Positions 22,780 to 35,000 of a stretch of 64,000 bases of DNA are shown here, piece by piece. The notes below the pieces were generated by a model, which saw only the letters and a list, made by a program, of their open reading frames with translations, was not told the DNA's origin and did not search any database. The stretch covers positions 505,516 to 569,515 of the forward strand of contig JXTB01000255.1 in the NCBI GenBank assembly GCA_002914805.1, in the 5' to 3' direction. This stretch comes from Parasponia andersonii (taxonomy: Eukaryota > Streptophyta > Magnoliopsida > Rosales > Cannabaceae). The position numbers were made by a program, and so were the translations under genes. Position 1 is the first letter of the stretch; every line of letters begins with the position of its first letter.

Positions 22780-25404
22780 CGGTGGATTGCAATTTTGCTT
22801 TGGTCTCCTGAGCATTGAGGACTTAAAAACTAAGCAGAAAACGGTAAGGGATAATGGAATATGTTTCACTGTCTTTAGTATTGTCCTTTCAGATTTTATA
22901 TGGCATTGGCCATTTGGATTTAGCTATATCCACACATTAGCTCTCCAAACACTCCCTTTTGTTTTGCATTGGCCTTTGGATTTAGTTCTCTTTTCACAAT
23001 TTTACATTAAATTACTTGTCACATCATCTATTGAGATTCTTCCCATTACAAATTTGTACCCAAAATAGAGAAAGTGACATTTTCTTAATTACATTAGTAC
23101 AAAAAATACTTTTGAAAAAAAGATTAAAACAGGGTACAAAATTATAATCTAGCCAATTATGTTTTTTCCCTTTGAGGTTGTAACTCTTTCCTCTCTTCTC
23201 TACCCGGTGGGCGCCATTAGCTGAGACAGCCATTTAATCTTTAGATTAAACAAATCTAGGAGTTGCCATTTTTTAAATAATTATATAAATAGAAATTCAA
23301 AAGCAGACAAGAATCATTTAAGCCTTACCTTAGAAACTCTCTGGCTTCTGGCTTATGATTATACATAAAGGACTATTAAAACACACTCTTTTATATTCTC
23401 ACATGTAAATTCTACCATTACTTGATATGTTATTAAATCTAGTCGTTATCCTGCCGTTGATATTAATATTGTGAAATTGTAATTTGAGGTTATGTATTAA
23501 TTACTTAATATTTTTTATTCTTAGGATTATTGATGCTATTTAAGTTGGATAAAGATATTTATAAAAGATAAAAGAGGTTGTGTAAACATATAATTTTGAA
23601 TTTTAAGAGTAATGCTCACTATATGAGATTATTGGTGCTTATAAATTTCATATCAAATGTCTAAATGAAATCTGGTTAAATTTGATACTTTTTAGGTGCT
23701 ACTAGAATATTTCAATATATAGGCATTCCATTAATAATTATAAGTCAGTTTATATTAGACCATGCTGCTTAAAGAATGATTTGTTGTTGTTATGATAGTA
23801 ATCGCTGCAACAACTTTGAAATTTTTAATAGCATATATATAAAGCCTTCAGTTAAAGATGCTTAAATTTGCTGACTTGATTTTTCTGTTTAGTTACTTAT
23901 ATCATATTCTCTTGCAATTTAGGAAAAATTTTATTCTTTTTTTAAAAAAAAAAAAAAGAAAAAGTGTTACAAATTGTAAGTTTATGCAACAAATTAAGAT
24001 TATGTGTTTGATAGTATAAACTTACCTTTTCATCGCAGAATGTCATGTCCAATCATTTTTAAATTTAATGCTTACCACATTTTAGAAATTCTAACTCTTA
24101 TAGTTCAATCATTTATTGTAAGCTGAGCTTTTGAAGCAGTGTACCTATATGAAAAATTATATACAATATCAACATATAATCTAGAAATTGTTAATGAAAG
24201 AAAAATAAAAGCAACATAATTGATAATCATATCTGTCTCTAAATTTCAAATGGTGATAATTAGTTTATAAACGTTCATATATATATATATATAGAGTAAT
24301 ACTTTATATTAATAACATTAAATTCAAATAGGAAGTAGGAGAATGTATTTATCTATACATTCGAAAATAAACGTATTTGCTTAATATAGTTATAAAGATT
24401 GTAATAACTAAAGAGGCCAGTTACACTTTGAGCAATAGTATTTGGAGCCAATAAATTGGACCAAATTTGAAGCTAATAAATTAGACTAAATTCAGTGCGA
24501 CACCTCTATATCTGTGGCCTATATATAATTTCAAAATTCACCTTGCAATAACTCCTTATTTTAATATACATGCCTAATATGTACATGGATCTTAATTCCG
24601 TTCATACGCATACGAGCCCTTTCATTTCTAATTATTAATCCATGAATCAATATTTTGTATTAAAAAAATAGAGGCCTATTTCTCAGTGTCAACCAAAATA
24701 AGAAAATATTGGTAAATAAATTAATCATAAATACAAGGACAGTTTTATAGTATACAACATCTACCAACGGTACAGGTTTCTAAAAATGAGATCAATGGCG
24801 TCCGAATAATATTAGTCAAAAAACAATCGATCATAATTTTTTTGGTGCCCAACATATAACTTAGTGCATATATTGCACTAATTTTTCAAAGAAGAAACAA
24901 GACTATTTTTTTTTTTAATTAGCATGTTCAAAGGATACATTAATCCTAATTTATAATTAGGTACAATACATTAAATTATTACATAGAAAAATAAATATAT
25001 TTAATGAGATGAATGTAAAACTACTATTTATTCAAGAAATTGAATTTAATAGAAACTATCATTACTATTAAATAACATTTTATAAGTACAATGTATTACA
25101 GCATTATACAAAAAAATATTAATTTATAATTAGGTATAATATATTATAATATTATATAGAAAAATAAATATTTCGAACTAAATTTAATATAAGCTATCAT
25201 TACTATTAAATTATACAATATTTACTATATATACATTAGGAATAATCATAGCATGAAAAAATAATAATAAGATTAATCATATCATGAAAAATAAGAGTTA
25301 AATTAGGAATTTTCTTAAAAACTTAAAAATAGAATACTGATCAAAGAAATTATAGTTTTTTACACGTTTTCTATGCTTCAAGCATAATATATATGTAAGG
25401 CCAT
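22780..25404. other. Intergenic, AT-rich, with a 130-bp direct duplication
   Basis: 2.6 kb without a plausible gene. It holds a direct duplication (24947-25075 and 25120-25212; both start TAATTTATAATTAGGTAYAA and end ATCATTACTATTAAAT) and a TA microsatellite near 24276-24292. I saw no TE coding domain. Confidence 0.5.
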
Positions 25405-25640
25405 AATCTAGTAGGTAATTTTTTTTTTATCTATATATAGGTATTTTTTAAGTCGTTTGATCATTATCTAACGATTATCATAATTTGAGTAGTTAGAAAA
25501 AAATAATAACAATAAATACATATTATTTAATACTTTTCTTTCTCTATCTTTTACTATGAAAAGAACGTGTGTGATAAATTTTAATTGGACAAAATAATAC
25601 TTATAAATTAGTAAAAAAAAATACTTAATAGATAATAGAA
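25405..25640. mobile_element. MITE, family M1, copy A
   Basis: The ends are inverted (left CTAGTAGGTAATTTTTTTTT, right AAAAAAAATACTTAATAGAT) and the interior contains CTTTCTCTATCTTTTACTAT..AAATTTTAATTGGACAAAAT. That matches the interior of copy B at 45838-46062 (TTTCTCTCTCTTATTTTTTA..AAATTTTCATTGGCCAAATT). Non-coding. Confidence 0.65.
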
Positions 25641-25675
25641 TTCACATATTAAGCAGTGAGACCTCTAGAGAGTGT

Positions 25676-27131
25676 GTTTGGTACGGGAGTTTGGCTACTT
25701 AGGAATGAGAATCTTGATAAAACCTTTGTTTGGTATGGTATGGTTATTTGGCCTAATGTCTATTAGGTTATGATTTTACTGTAGACTCTGTATATCTCTA
25801 TCTTGGGGTAATGTAGACTCTTTGTAAACATTTGAGTTTTATATCACTTGGAAAGTGAAGTCTCAACAAAAAGCGGAAAGGAGGAAAAAAAATGCGATCA
25901 AAATCCCTAGCCGTCCCCTTCTTCATTTCTCTTCTTCAATATTCGTCTCTCCTACTCCAATCTTGTCCAAGTTCGTCACTCATCTTCTCTTCTTTTCTCT
26001 TGTGTCTTCTTCTTTCTTTTCATTTTTTTTTTCTCGTTGCTGCCCTTTTTTTTCTCACTTTTTCATTTTTTAAGTCTTTTTGTTGGATGTGCTAATGCTT
26101 TGTTAAAGATGTTTATTTCTTAGGTTATTTATTATTTATTTTGTGGATATTATATTTACATATATTTGATTTGTTTATTTGTGAGTGTATTGCTCTATAT
26201 ATTGTTTCTCTATTATGGCTATGGTTCTATAATATAGCCTTGATTGTTTGATTTTTTTTTCTAATGGATGATTGCTTTGAATTAGTGTGAATATCAAATA
26301 ATGTTTTTTGTAAAATGTCTCTTGCTTTTTGTTAATCTATAGTGTACAGATATGCGATATACCATTAATGGACAATCTAAGATATGATCCATTTATCTTT
26401 TATGCATTACAATTATTATTGGCTATAAATTATATAAGTTTTGTTCTTATCCTTTATATTGTTTAATCATTTGTCTTACTAGTTGGAAGACATGATCACT
26501 GATAGAGATGATAGAGATAGTTGGAAATTAACTCAAAGTATATAATAATCTCAAAATAAGGACAACCATTTCAACTGTAAGTGTCCATTAATATTTTATA
26601 AATTGAAATAATAATGAGGATTATTCTAATTCAATAATGGAAATGAACACTTTTATATGAACTGTAAAGGTATATAAATTGCAATTTTATCTGCATATGC
26701 ATATATGATCCATCTACTTCTGGTTGCGAAGAAAAGAATTGTCGCAATTATCGTTTAATATATAGAGATGTTAGATGAAATGCCTTTTTTTTGCTGATTC
26801 TTCTAATATTTGTTGTCATCAGTAGGAGAAGGTTATTATAACAATTATATCATAATATAATTTGGTTGAAATTATTTTCTTTTAAAAAAGAATTTAGTTG
26901 AAATGTTATTACATAAAACTTGAACATGAAAAATAACTAAATATTGGACATAAGTTTCTACATTCTCATTTATATCAAACACATTAATTTATTAATATTC
27001 CTATGAATTGTATAAACGATCTCATGTGCACCCAAACACTATAATATAGGTTTTTGTATAATCATATCCCCTTCCTTACTTTGACTGTAATGTGAACTCC
27101 ATTCCTAAGAAGGCAAACCCCCGTGCCAAAC
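25676..27131. mobile_element. Non-autonomous DNA transposon with ~32-bp terminal inverted repeats (1.46 kb)
   Basis: The left end GTTTGGTACGGGAGTTTGGC..TTAGGAATG (25676-25707) and the reverse complement of the right end GTTTGGCACGGGGGTTTGCC..TTAGGAATG (27100-27131) agree at 28 of 32 positions. The GTGTTTGGT-type terminus is common in plant PIF/Harbinger- and hAT-derived elements, but no clear target-site duplication is visible, so the superfamily stays open. The interior has no transposase. It has a polypyrimidine-rich stretch at 25900-26080 that resembles a 5' leader and encodes only low-complexity Phe/Leu/Ser ORFs. Confidence 0.7.
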
Positions 27132-27678
27132 TGGAGGTGTGTAACGTGAGAGGGAAAAAAAAAGTGTACTTAGCTTCCCCTTAAATTGCAACGAAGAAAT
27201 ACAACGCAACGGCTTAGCACTTTTTTTTATGCCTTTAATTCACAATCACTTCAACCCAATCATGTCATCAATTATTAGCCTAAAATTTCAAACTTCATTG
27301 TGTATTTGTAGTAGCCTCAAGTCCGCTTGGAATAAGATTTCTCCTCTCCCAAGGCTCTATATAAGGGTCGTCCTTCACACGAAAATCTGCCTTTCAAATA
27401 CATTTTAGAAAAAAAGACGAAAATAATTTGGTTTGTTTCTGTGACCTACTAGGACCAAATTGCAAGAAATTCAATGGCTATAACATTTTTCTCTCCTTTC
27501 CAGTTCGATTTTTTTTTATCATCCAATCTTTTTCTATATTAAAGATAGGCCTTGACTTTTCCAATCCGGATTCTTTCTATAAAATATTGAATTCCTTTGA
27601 TGCTTTTGTAGTTTCTTAATTCAACAAGGTATCAATCGAATTAATGTAATCCATCCGTCTTTATCCTAAACAAAAATA
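27132..27678. other. Intergenic, 3' flank of the headless kinesin gene
   Basis: AT-rich. A short ORF on the plus strand (27428-27619) has no recognisable features. It probably contains the 3' UTR and polyadenylation region of the minus-strand gene ending at 27679. Confidence 0.5.
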
Positions 27679-30600
27679 CTATCCAATTTTACGCAGCGCG
27701 AGCAGCCGTATATTGCCAATGTCAGATAAAGGTTTCTTGTAGAGCCCATGATTGTCATTCTTCTCAGCTGGCTGCTCAAGTAGTGCACTCTGAAGTAGCA
27801 TTGCACCTTGGGAAGCACCTGTGGTATCTTTCCTTGGCTCAACCATCTTCAAACCACTAACTTTGGCTTCAGCAATCTCTGGTTCTGGTGAGTCATTTAA
27901 CCGGATTGGCAATGCTTCTCTGTTGGTGCACTTAGAGGCTACACAACCACACAATGTTCCGCAGCTGCCACCCATGCTACGACATACGCATTTTGTTGTT
28001 TTGCACAAAGACTTCTTACTGCATGAGCAGCATATGCTTGATTCATTCTTGTTCTTTGTAACAATACTTGGGAAAGAATGTTCTGAGCCAGATATGTCTG
28101 TGTCCTCTGCTGACTGATTGCTTCTTGCAACAATAACAGAGGAATAACTTGACACCTCCTGATCGAAAGAATCATTGAACAGAAATTATTAATCCTTAGT
28201 TACTACTATCCTCCACGTTTGAAAACAGTGTCCAAGAAGACTAACCTCCGACTTGTTGCCTTGATCAAGTTCTGCCTTTTGTACTCTTAATTGTCTAAAC
28301 AAGCCACTAAGGCTAACTACTTCTTCCTTTAGCTCCTTTATGTCAAAACCCTGCTCCAATGAAGGAACTTCTTTCTCCTCTAGTAGGCACCTTAAGAAAG
28401 TAGGAGAAAAGCGTTCAAACAAAAACGCTGAATGCCATAAAATACTGAAATAAACACCACAACATTGCAGGGAATAATAGAATAAGAAAACTTCTTATAC
28501 CTTAAATTTTCTTGCTTCAGTTCCTCAGCTTCTTCCTTAAGCTTCACATTCTCCTCAGCCATTCTAACCAGATGAAACAAAAAAATGCATTATTGCGCAT
28601 GCGGCAGATAAACAGGTTCTAGAATATTTACTCCACATTATTTCGGGAGAGAGAGAGAGAGAGGAGATACTAAAAACAATTAGTTGAGCTTACACTTCCA
28701 TTTGACGTTCATATTCAGCACATAATTCATTCAATGTTGTGACTTCAAACTCGTGCTCCAATCCCTAAACAGTTAATAAGATATATTGGTGACGTTCTTA
28801 AAGGAAAAAGGGGAAATGGGAAGAACCTCCTGAAGGGACATTCTAGTGAATCTCCTGTTCACCAAGAATTTACTCTTTGAAACAGTAGGTACTGCTGAAT
28901 GCAACTGTCTAATCAGAATGCTATAACTTTGACAACAAATTTTCATTAGTTTGTCTAATTAGCAGGGTAGATGCTTGGGAGATATGTATCTCAGAGCTGT
29001 ACATCAGCATTATTCATGAGTTGACCCAAAAAAAAAAAAAACCACACTAATACTAACACTAGTTACTAACTAGAGGCTCACATGCACTTGCAACAGAACA
29101 TATTTATAGAAGGATTTGAACTCAACCAGTCTTCAACATAAATACAGCGTCAGTGAACATTGTAGAAACCTAACTTGATTAATCGAAAAATAAATGTGAC
29201 TAACACCCTAATATGTCCAGTTCAGTGATACCTGAATTCCTGGATTGTTCTCATTTCTGGCACCTACATCAGATTCAACCAAGAAGGGAGAACGTCAATT
29301 GTTTTACTTCTTATCCCTATCTTGACATGTATGCATAACTTTAAGCAGTAAGTTTCTAACCAGCTTTTCTGCGTGACAAAGCTTTTCGAGATTCTAACAG
29401 CTCTTTTAGCCGTTTAGTAGCCATGGAAGCTTCTACAGTCTTACGTTGCACAACCTATAATACAGGATCAAAGATCAGAGGAAGAGTTGTCCAGAAGTTA
29501 CAAGCTGCAAAAACAAACTAAATTATTCAAATTATTAGTTGATTTATTATGGTACAATTACCATTTTTATTCTCTGGTTAGAATCTAAAAGCTTCTGCAT
29601 CTCAAACTGGTTCCTCCTACTCTCTCTCTTGAGCTGTTGATGCAAGGAAGACAATTCCAAAATTTTCAAATACCTTGCTAAAATAACAACTTAAGATATA
29701 ATAACCAAATAACTTCGGAAAAATTATAAATGGACCAAACACTGCAAGTCACTAATCTAATCTCTGTGTTGAATGACCTTATGTCAAAAATGGAACAATG
29801 TCGATTATCTAGTAATACCTGAAGAATTTCTTTTTCCAGTGATGCCTTACTTAACCTGAACTGTAGAGACTCTACCTTTAGCTTACATTGCAGTTGAACC
29901 TAAAAATAAATAAATAAAAACTGATAATGGGGAAAACATTATAATCCAAGATGAAGGTATATCATCCAACAAAACTTCACCTTCTGAGCCTTCAGACTCT
30001 GAATATCAAATTGCAACCTTTTTGTTGCTTCATCACGCTTTGGTCTTTGGACTGAGAATTGAGACTTGGCTTCGAGCTTCTTCTTCAAATCCGCAACCTA
30101 GAAAAACCCATTATAGTCATAAATCATGCAAATCTTTATCAAACCGAGTGCCACAAAATATATATTCAAAATTAACCTGATCTTCAAGGGTAGTCAACTT
30201 TTGAAGATAATCCTCTTTAAGCTTCAGAGCAGTATCAGTAACAGAGTTGGAAGAAACATTTGCAAGCTTGTATCTAAGCTCTTCAATCTCTTTCTGCCAA
30301 TTGTCAAAAAAAAAAAAAAAAAAAAAGAGTAACAACCGTTTTTAGATGTTTTACATTTGTTCTTATTCACAGATCTCTTTCCCTAAAACAATATGAAATT
30401 TCTCATACTAGGCTCCAACTCAGTGCAATAGTCTTGTTACCCACTTTTTGGAAATTTCCCAATTCCCTATAAAAATCTGAAACCTTAGGTTTACCAGACT
30501 GGAAGTCGAAGAAGCATCGGTGCTGCTTCCAATTGTTCATTTTCCCACATTTTCTCACTAACCAGACACACACACCCAAAAAAAAAAAGAGATAAAAAAA

Positions 30601-30747
30601 TCAAAATTGAAAATGAGAAAACGACAAGAAGATTAGAAGAACGACCTGAAAGGATTTGTTTTCTTGTTCGAGCTCGCGAACTCTCTTCTCACAATCTTGG
30701 GCATCATCGACAGAGGATTGCTTGGAGCCACGCCTGGTCTTCTTCAT
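27679..30747 (-). CDS. Headless KIN-4-type kinesin paralog (457 aa, no motor domain)
   Basis: Eleven exons: 30747-30646, 30293-30177, 30097-29981, 29899-29819, 29633-29562, 29454-29361, 29263-29232, 28764-28694, 28563-28501, 28390-28246, 28158-27679. All introns are GT-AG and frames join without a stop. The product aligns to the coiled-coil and tail of the full-length kinesin at 32099-40979. It starts at a Met equivalent to the internal Met of the parent's KEAEMKRF segment and continues with CEKRVRELEQENKSFQKEIE. The Cys-rich motif (residues 341-375) keeps all ten Cys: CCSCSK, KTTKCVCR, CGTLCGC, KCTNR. Missing relative to the parent: motor, exon 23 (75 aa), exon 25 (32 aa) and the last exon; the end reads into the former intron (RLLALRKIG). 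First ATG after an in-frame TAG. It could dimerise with the parent or bind DNA/Fe-S through the Cys motif (inference). It could also be a young pseudogene without disabling mutations. Confidence 0.85.
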
Positions 30748-32098
30748 CTTCTTCTGCTGAGGCACCACGGTAAAGCTAGGGTGGGGCTTGGCGTATGAGA
30801 TCGGATCTGAAAGGCAATATCGCTAACTATGCCGGTTATCCCNTTTTCCTCTGCGCTCCTTTTATGGTGCACCGGTCTCAATGGATCGGCGAGCGAGACC
30901 TCGTTTCTGCCACGTCATCATCGTGTAATAAGTAGAGGGAACAACTTTTCGTCCAATTTTGCCACGTCGGATCAAGTGAACGTTGAAATTTGAATCGCTT
31001 CTTCACAATTCCAACTTGACCTTTTTCCCCCCCCTCCAAAAAACGAAAAAAAAAAATTCACCTTTTTTAATTATTTTGTTTATTTGGATAAATAAAAGGT
31101 TCCCCCTTGGTTTTAAATTAAACGTTGAATATAAAAAGACTAAAATTCAAATCTAAAGCCCCAGGTAGAGTGGAGTTTAATATATTTTTTTTGGGGGTTC
31201 AATTACGTTTTGTCCCAGGTACTCTATTGATTATCCTTGGATTTGCCTTCTATTTTTCAAAGGGTTTTAAACCATCTAGATGATGATAATTAATTCGGCA
31301 GACTAAGAGAGTGTGAAATAAAGTCTAAAATGAAATGCATTTAACATTTCTTCATTTGTTATAGACCGTAATGTGTGTTTTTTTCTATTTTCCAACAATT
31401 GGGAGTAATCCATATGTTTTTCACTTATACACTTAGAAAACAAATTTTAATGAATTTCTCACATAACTAAATTGAGAAGGAATAACTGAGATTTAATTTC
31501 TTCTTATTCATTCAAGAAGTTTTTTCCCCCGCGATTCGTTTCATACACCAATGTAAAGCTTGAGCAAGTAATTTAATACATTCAATAGTAGTTATTCGAC
31601 CTTTTCATCTTCCGTAAACTGATAAACGTCAATTCCTTGTATTTGTTTATTTTGGGTAAAAAGAGAAGCTGCTTTTGTAAATATAAAAAGGCATCTAAAC
31701 TTATCATAACTGACAAACATCTCGTTTTCACCATAAACGACAACAAACTTTGATCCAATAAAATGTCATTTGACAACAAAACACAAACATCAACCAAAAA
31801 TATGTATGAAATCACCTCTACGCTATTTTCTTACCACATTTTTCAAAGACATTCTTAAATAGCCAGTTCAAGTTCAAGAAACTTGGCCGAGGAAAACAAG
31901 CTCTGTAGTTCACGTGTGTTTTTAGCAAAAACAGACACCAAGCTCTTCATTCATTCTGTTCTCTAACAAGTGGAGGTGTTACAACTTACAACATTCATAT
32001 TGGAGAATAATAAGATAAACTTAGAAGCATACAAATGAAAGCAGTGCTGCCATGACCACTAACTAATGATTGAGCAACTCACCACTAAACTAAACTAG
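30748..32098. other. Spacer between the two KIN-4 paralogs
   Basis: It carries the promoter and 5' UTR of the headless gene (left) and the 3' UTR of the full-length kinesin (right, about 31900-32098). One ambiguous base at 30843. No motor-domain remnant is visible here, so the duplication breakpoint must lie close to the headless gene's first exon. Confidence 0.6.
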
Positions 32099-35000
32099 TT
32101 AAAGTCCAAAGTTCTCCTTCTCATCCAATGCCCTGTTCTGCTGAACAGGACTCCTAGGAGGAGCAAGAGGCCCAGCAGCCTCCTTATTCACACTTGATTC
32201 TTCTGTTTTCTCAGCATTTCTCTCCCTGAACGGATTGCCACCATTTGTTGTGGTGGCAGACCGCATCGCCCTTGGTAATTTAACCGGAATGTCAGCCTCA
32301 TTTACGCTGTTATCAAGCTTCTGAGGTGGTGGTTGTTCATTGCTTTCTGGCTGAGATGAAGGTAAAGGGTTGGTAACGAGCTGTATAGTAGATGTCCTCC
32401 ACTTCTTTCTCTTGTTAGGCTTTGGTGCATTTGGTTTCACCTGTAATGTGTCATTTAATGTAGTAGTCAAGAAACCACGTACAAAAATTTTAAGTTTAGT
32501 ATAAACGAATTAGTCCACTTGAGTCGCAAACAAATCTAACAAGTTCTTCGTATTTTCTTAAAATGAAGAATACCGTTGTGTTTCCAATGTCAGAAAGAGG
32601 TTTTCTTCTAGGAGCACCATCTTCATTCGCCTCTGTAGGTTTATCAACCAACGCGCTCTGTAGTAGCATGGCCCCATGAGAAGCAAGAAGCCTATCCTTC
32701 TCTGGTTCATCGGTCCCTGAACCATTTGCAATCCCATCAGCAATATCTGACTGCTGTGACTTGTCAACATCTCTATTGGCACACTTATTGGCCATGCAAC
32801 CACACGACACCCCACAAAATTCCCCAGAAGAACGACATTGACATTTGGTCGTTTTGCATGAGGAGTACTTACTGCAAGAGCAGCACACCGGGGATGCTGT
32901 TTTCTTATGATCAACTGAAACAATTCCCTCGCCTGAACTATCTGATTTCAAGCTCTCCTGATCGTTCACATTCGACGGATGAGATCCAGTAGAAGAATGG
33001 TTTCTGGTTTTGGAGTTTCCTTTCTTAACTCGACGTTTTTTAGGTGACTCATCTTCAGTTGCCTCATAATAATCGTCGTCAGAATCTACACCTGATTTTT
33101 CTGACTCGGATGTATCCATGTCCTCAAATACAATGAATGAACTCCGATGATCCTAATAGCACATATATTGTATCAGTCATCAAGAAAATATAATTAACTA
33201 GAGATCAATTGTTTCTACTAACTGCAAAAGTCAGCGAGTCTAGCATACCTGCTTGCGCAAATCATACTTATGTCCTGCCATGTTTACACTAGGATCCACA
33301 GAATCTGTTGTGGCCCTCATGGCATAATTCTTTAGAGCTAAATTCTGTTCCAAGTTCATAAAGCATGACCCGATTGAAATTGTCAATTGGCAGGAAAAAA
33401 ATTAAAATAAGAAATTGCACAAAACCTTTATGCTAACAAAATATATATGACAGAGAAAGGCAAACAACAAAGTGATACCACAAAGTTGAAGAGCACAAAT
33501 TATGGACATAATTAGATAACAAATAAATATTCTGATCTATTTTTCGTAAGCCGTAGAATGCGACAGTTTGCAACACATAATACGATTTAAAAGAATGAAG
33601 ATACCACAAGACCATCAGCAAGGGATTCGACTAGTTTGAGTCACTTATTAAAACTGAAATTTCTAAAATGACATAAATATATATACACACACATAGCTAT
33701 ATGGTCTTTCACCAGCTTAATTTTTCGAATAAAAAGCATTTTACCCATATCCATTTGTTCGTAAAAATGTAATTTATTAGCAATTTCATGCAATACGAAA
33801 ATTTGCATTTAACATAGTAATATAGTGACAGGGAAGAACACTAACCTGAGACTTCACCTGATGAACAAGTTCAGCCTTTTGCATCTCTGATTTTCTAAGA
33901 AAGCTACTTAAAGTCACAACTTTTTCCTTCAAATCTCTTATTTCTAGATCCTTCTCCCTACATACAACTTCTTTATCCCATAACAAGCACCTAGAAAAAC
34001 CAAGGAAAACAATAATTTCAATCAAGTCAAAAAGAAAAAAAAGGAAAAACGTAGAATTGCAACATAGCTCTCCTTGAGACGTAACCCACCGAGTGCAATC
34101 AGCAATGACCAACAAGACCATTGAAAATTAGTTGAATACAGGAGTGAAAGAATTATCGCCTTGTTACGAAATACTTAAAGACTGAAACAAATCTATTACC
34201 TGGAGGAAGATGCTAAATTGAACAGATAATTCATCAAATTTTTTGCCTCAGCAAGAGATCGGACTTGATTCCAACGACCCCTGCCGCTAAAACCCCGCTC
34301 GCGCTCTTCTGCCTCTGACAATTGTGATGCCATCGAAACAAGGGTGCTAGATGAAGTAGCAAGCATATTTTCAAGTGCATAAATACGTGAGTTTCTCGCA
34401 CCAGGAGACATCATTTCAGGGCAGTCCCTGCAATGAACCACTCAAAAAGATAAGTTCAAGCGTTATGTGCCAGCAAATTAGGGAAAAGAAAAGAATATGA
34501 AACAGTATTTTACTCAAAATTCAAAGGCACTCTCACCTTGATTTAGCTTGTTTTAGCATTTCTTCTTCTTCCTTCAGCTTTGCAACCTCCTTGGCCATCC
34601 TAGCCCGCCTGGATTAACAAGAAGCATTACTAGAATCAAATTTTATATCATTACCAAAAATCCATAAATGATACATATAGGTATTAGTACTACGTACACA
34701 GTTGAAATATGGATGAAAACAAAAATTGAATCCAGTGACCACATTAAAATCACAGGTAGAGAAATCTGTACATGTTCAAAGTAAACAGACATCACAACCA
34801 CTTTGGCCAAACCTTAACCCAATAAAAGAAGCCAAGGAGATAAAAACATTTAAAAGAGTGATGAAGAGCATTTAACTATAACACATATACTAAAACCTCC
34901 TTGCAAAGAAACACTTCTAATATATCAAAAATTTCATGTGTGAAGTCTACAAACCTTAAATATATACGAAACATATCTAGATGGGGAATATTCTTTGCAA

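Noticed and set aside
25855-26095. Leu/Phe/Ser-rich ORFs that look like signal peptides or membrane proteins
   Set aside because: Low-complexity pyrimidine-rich DNA inside a TIR element; two overlapping frames give similar hydrophobic runs, so no evidence of coding.
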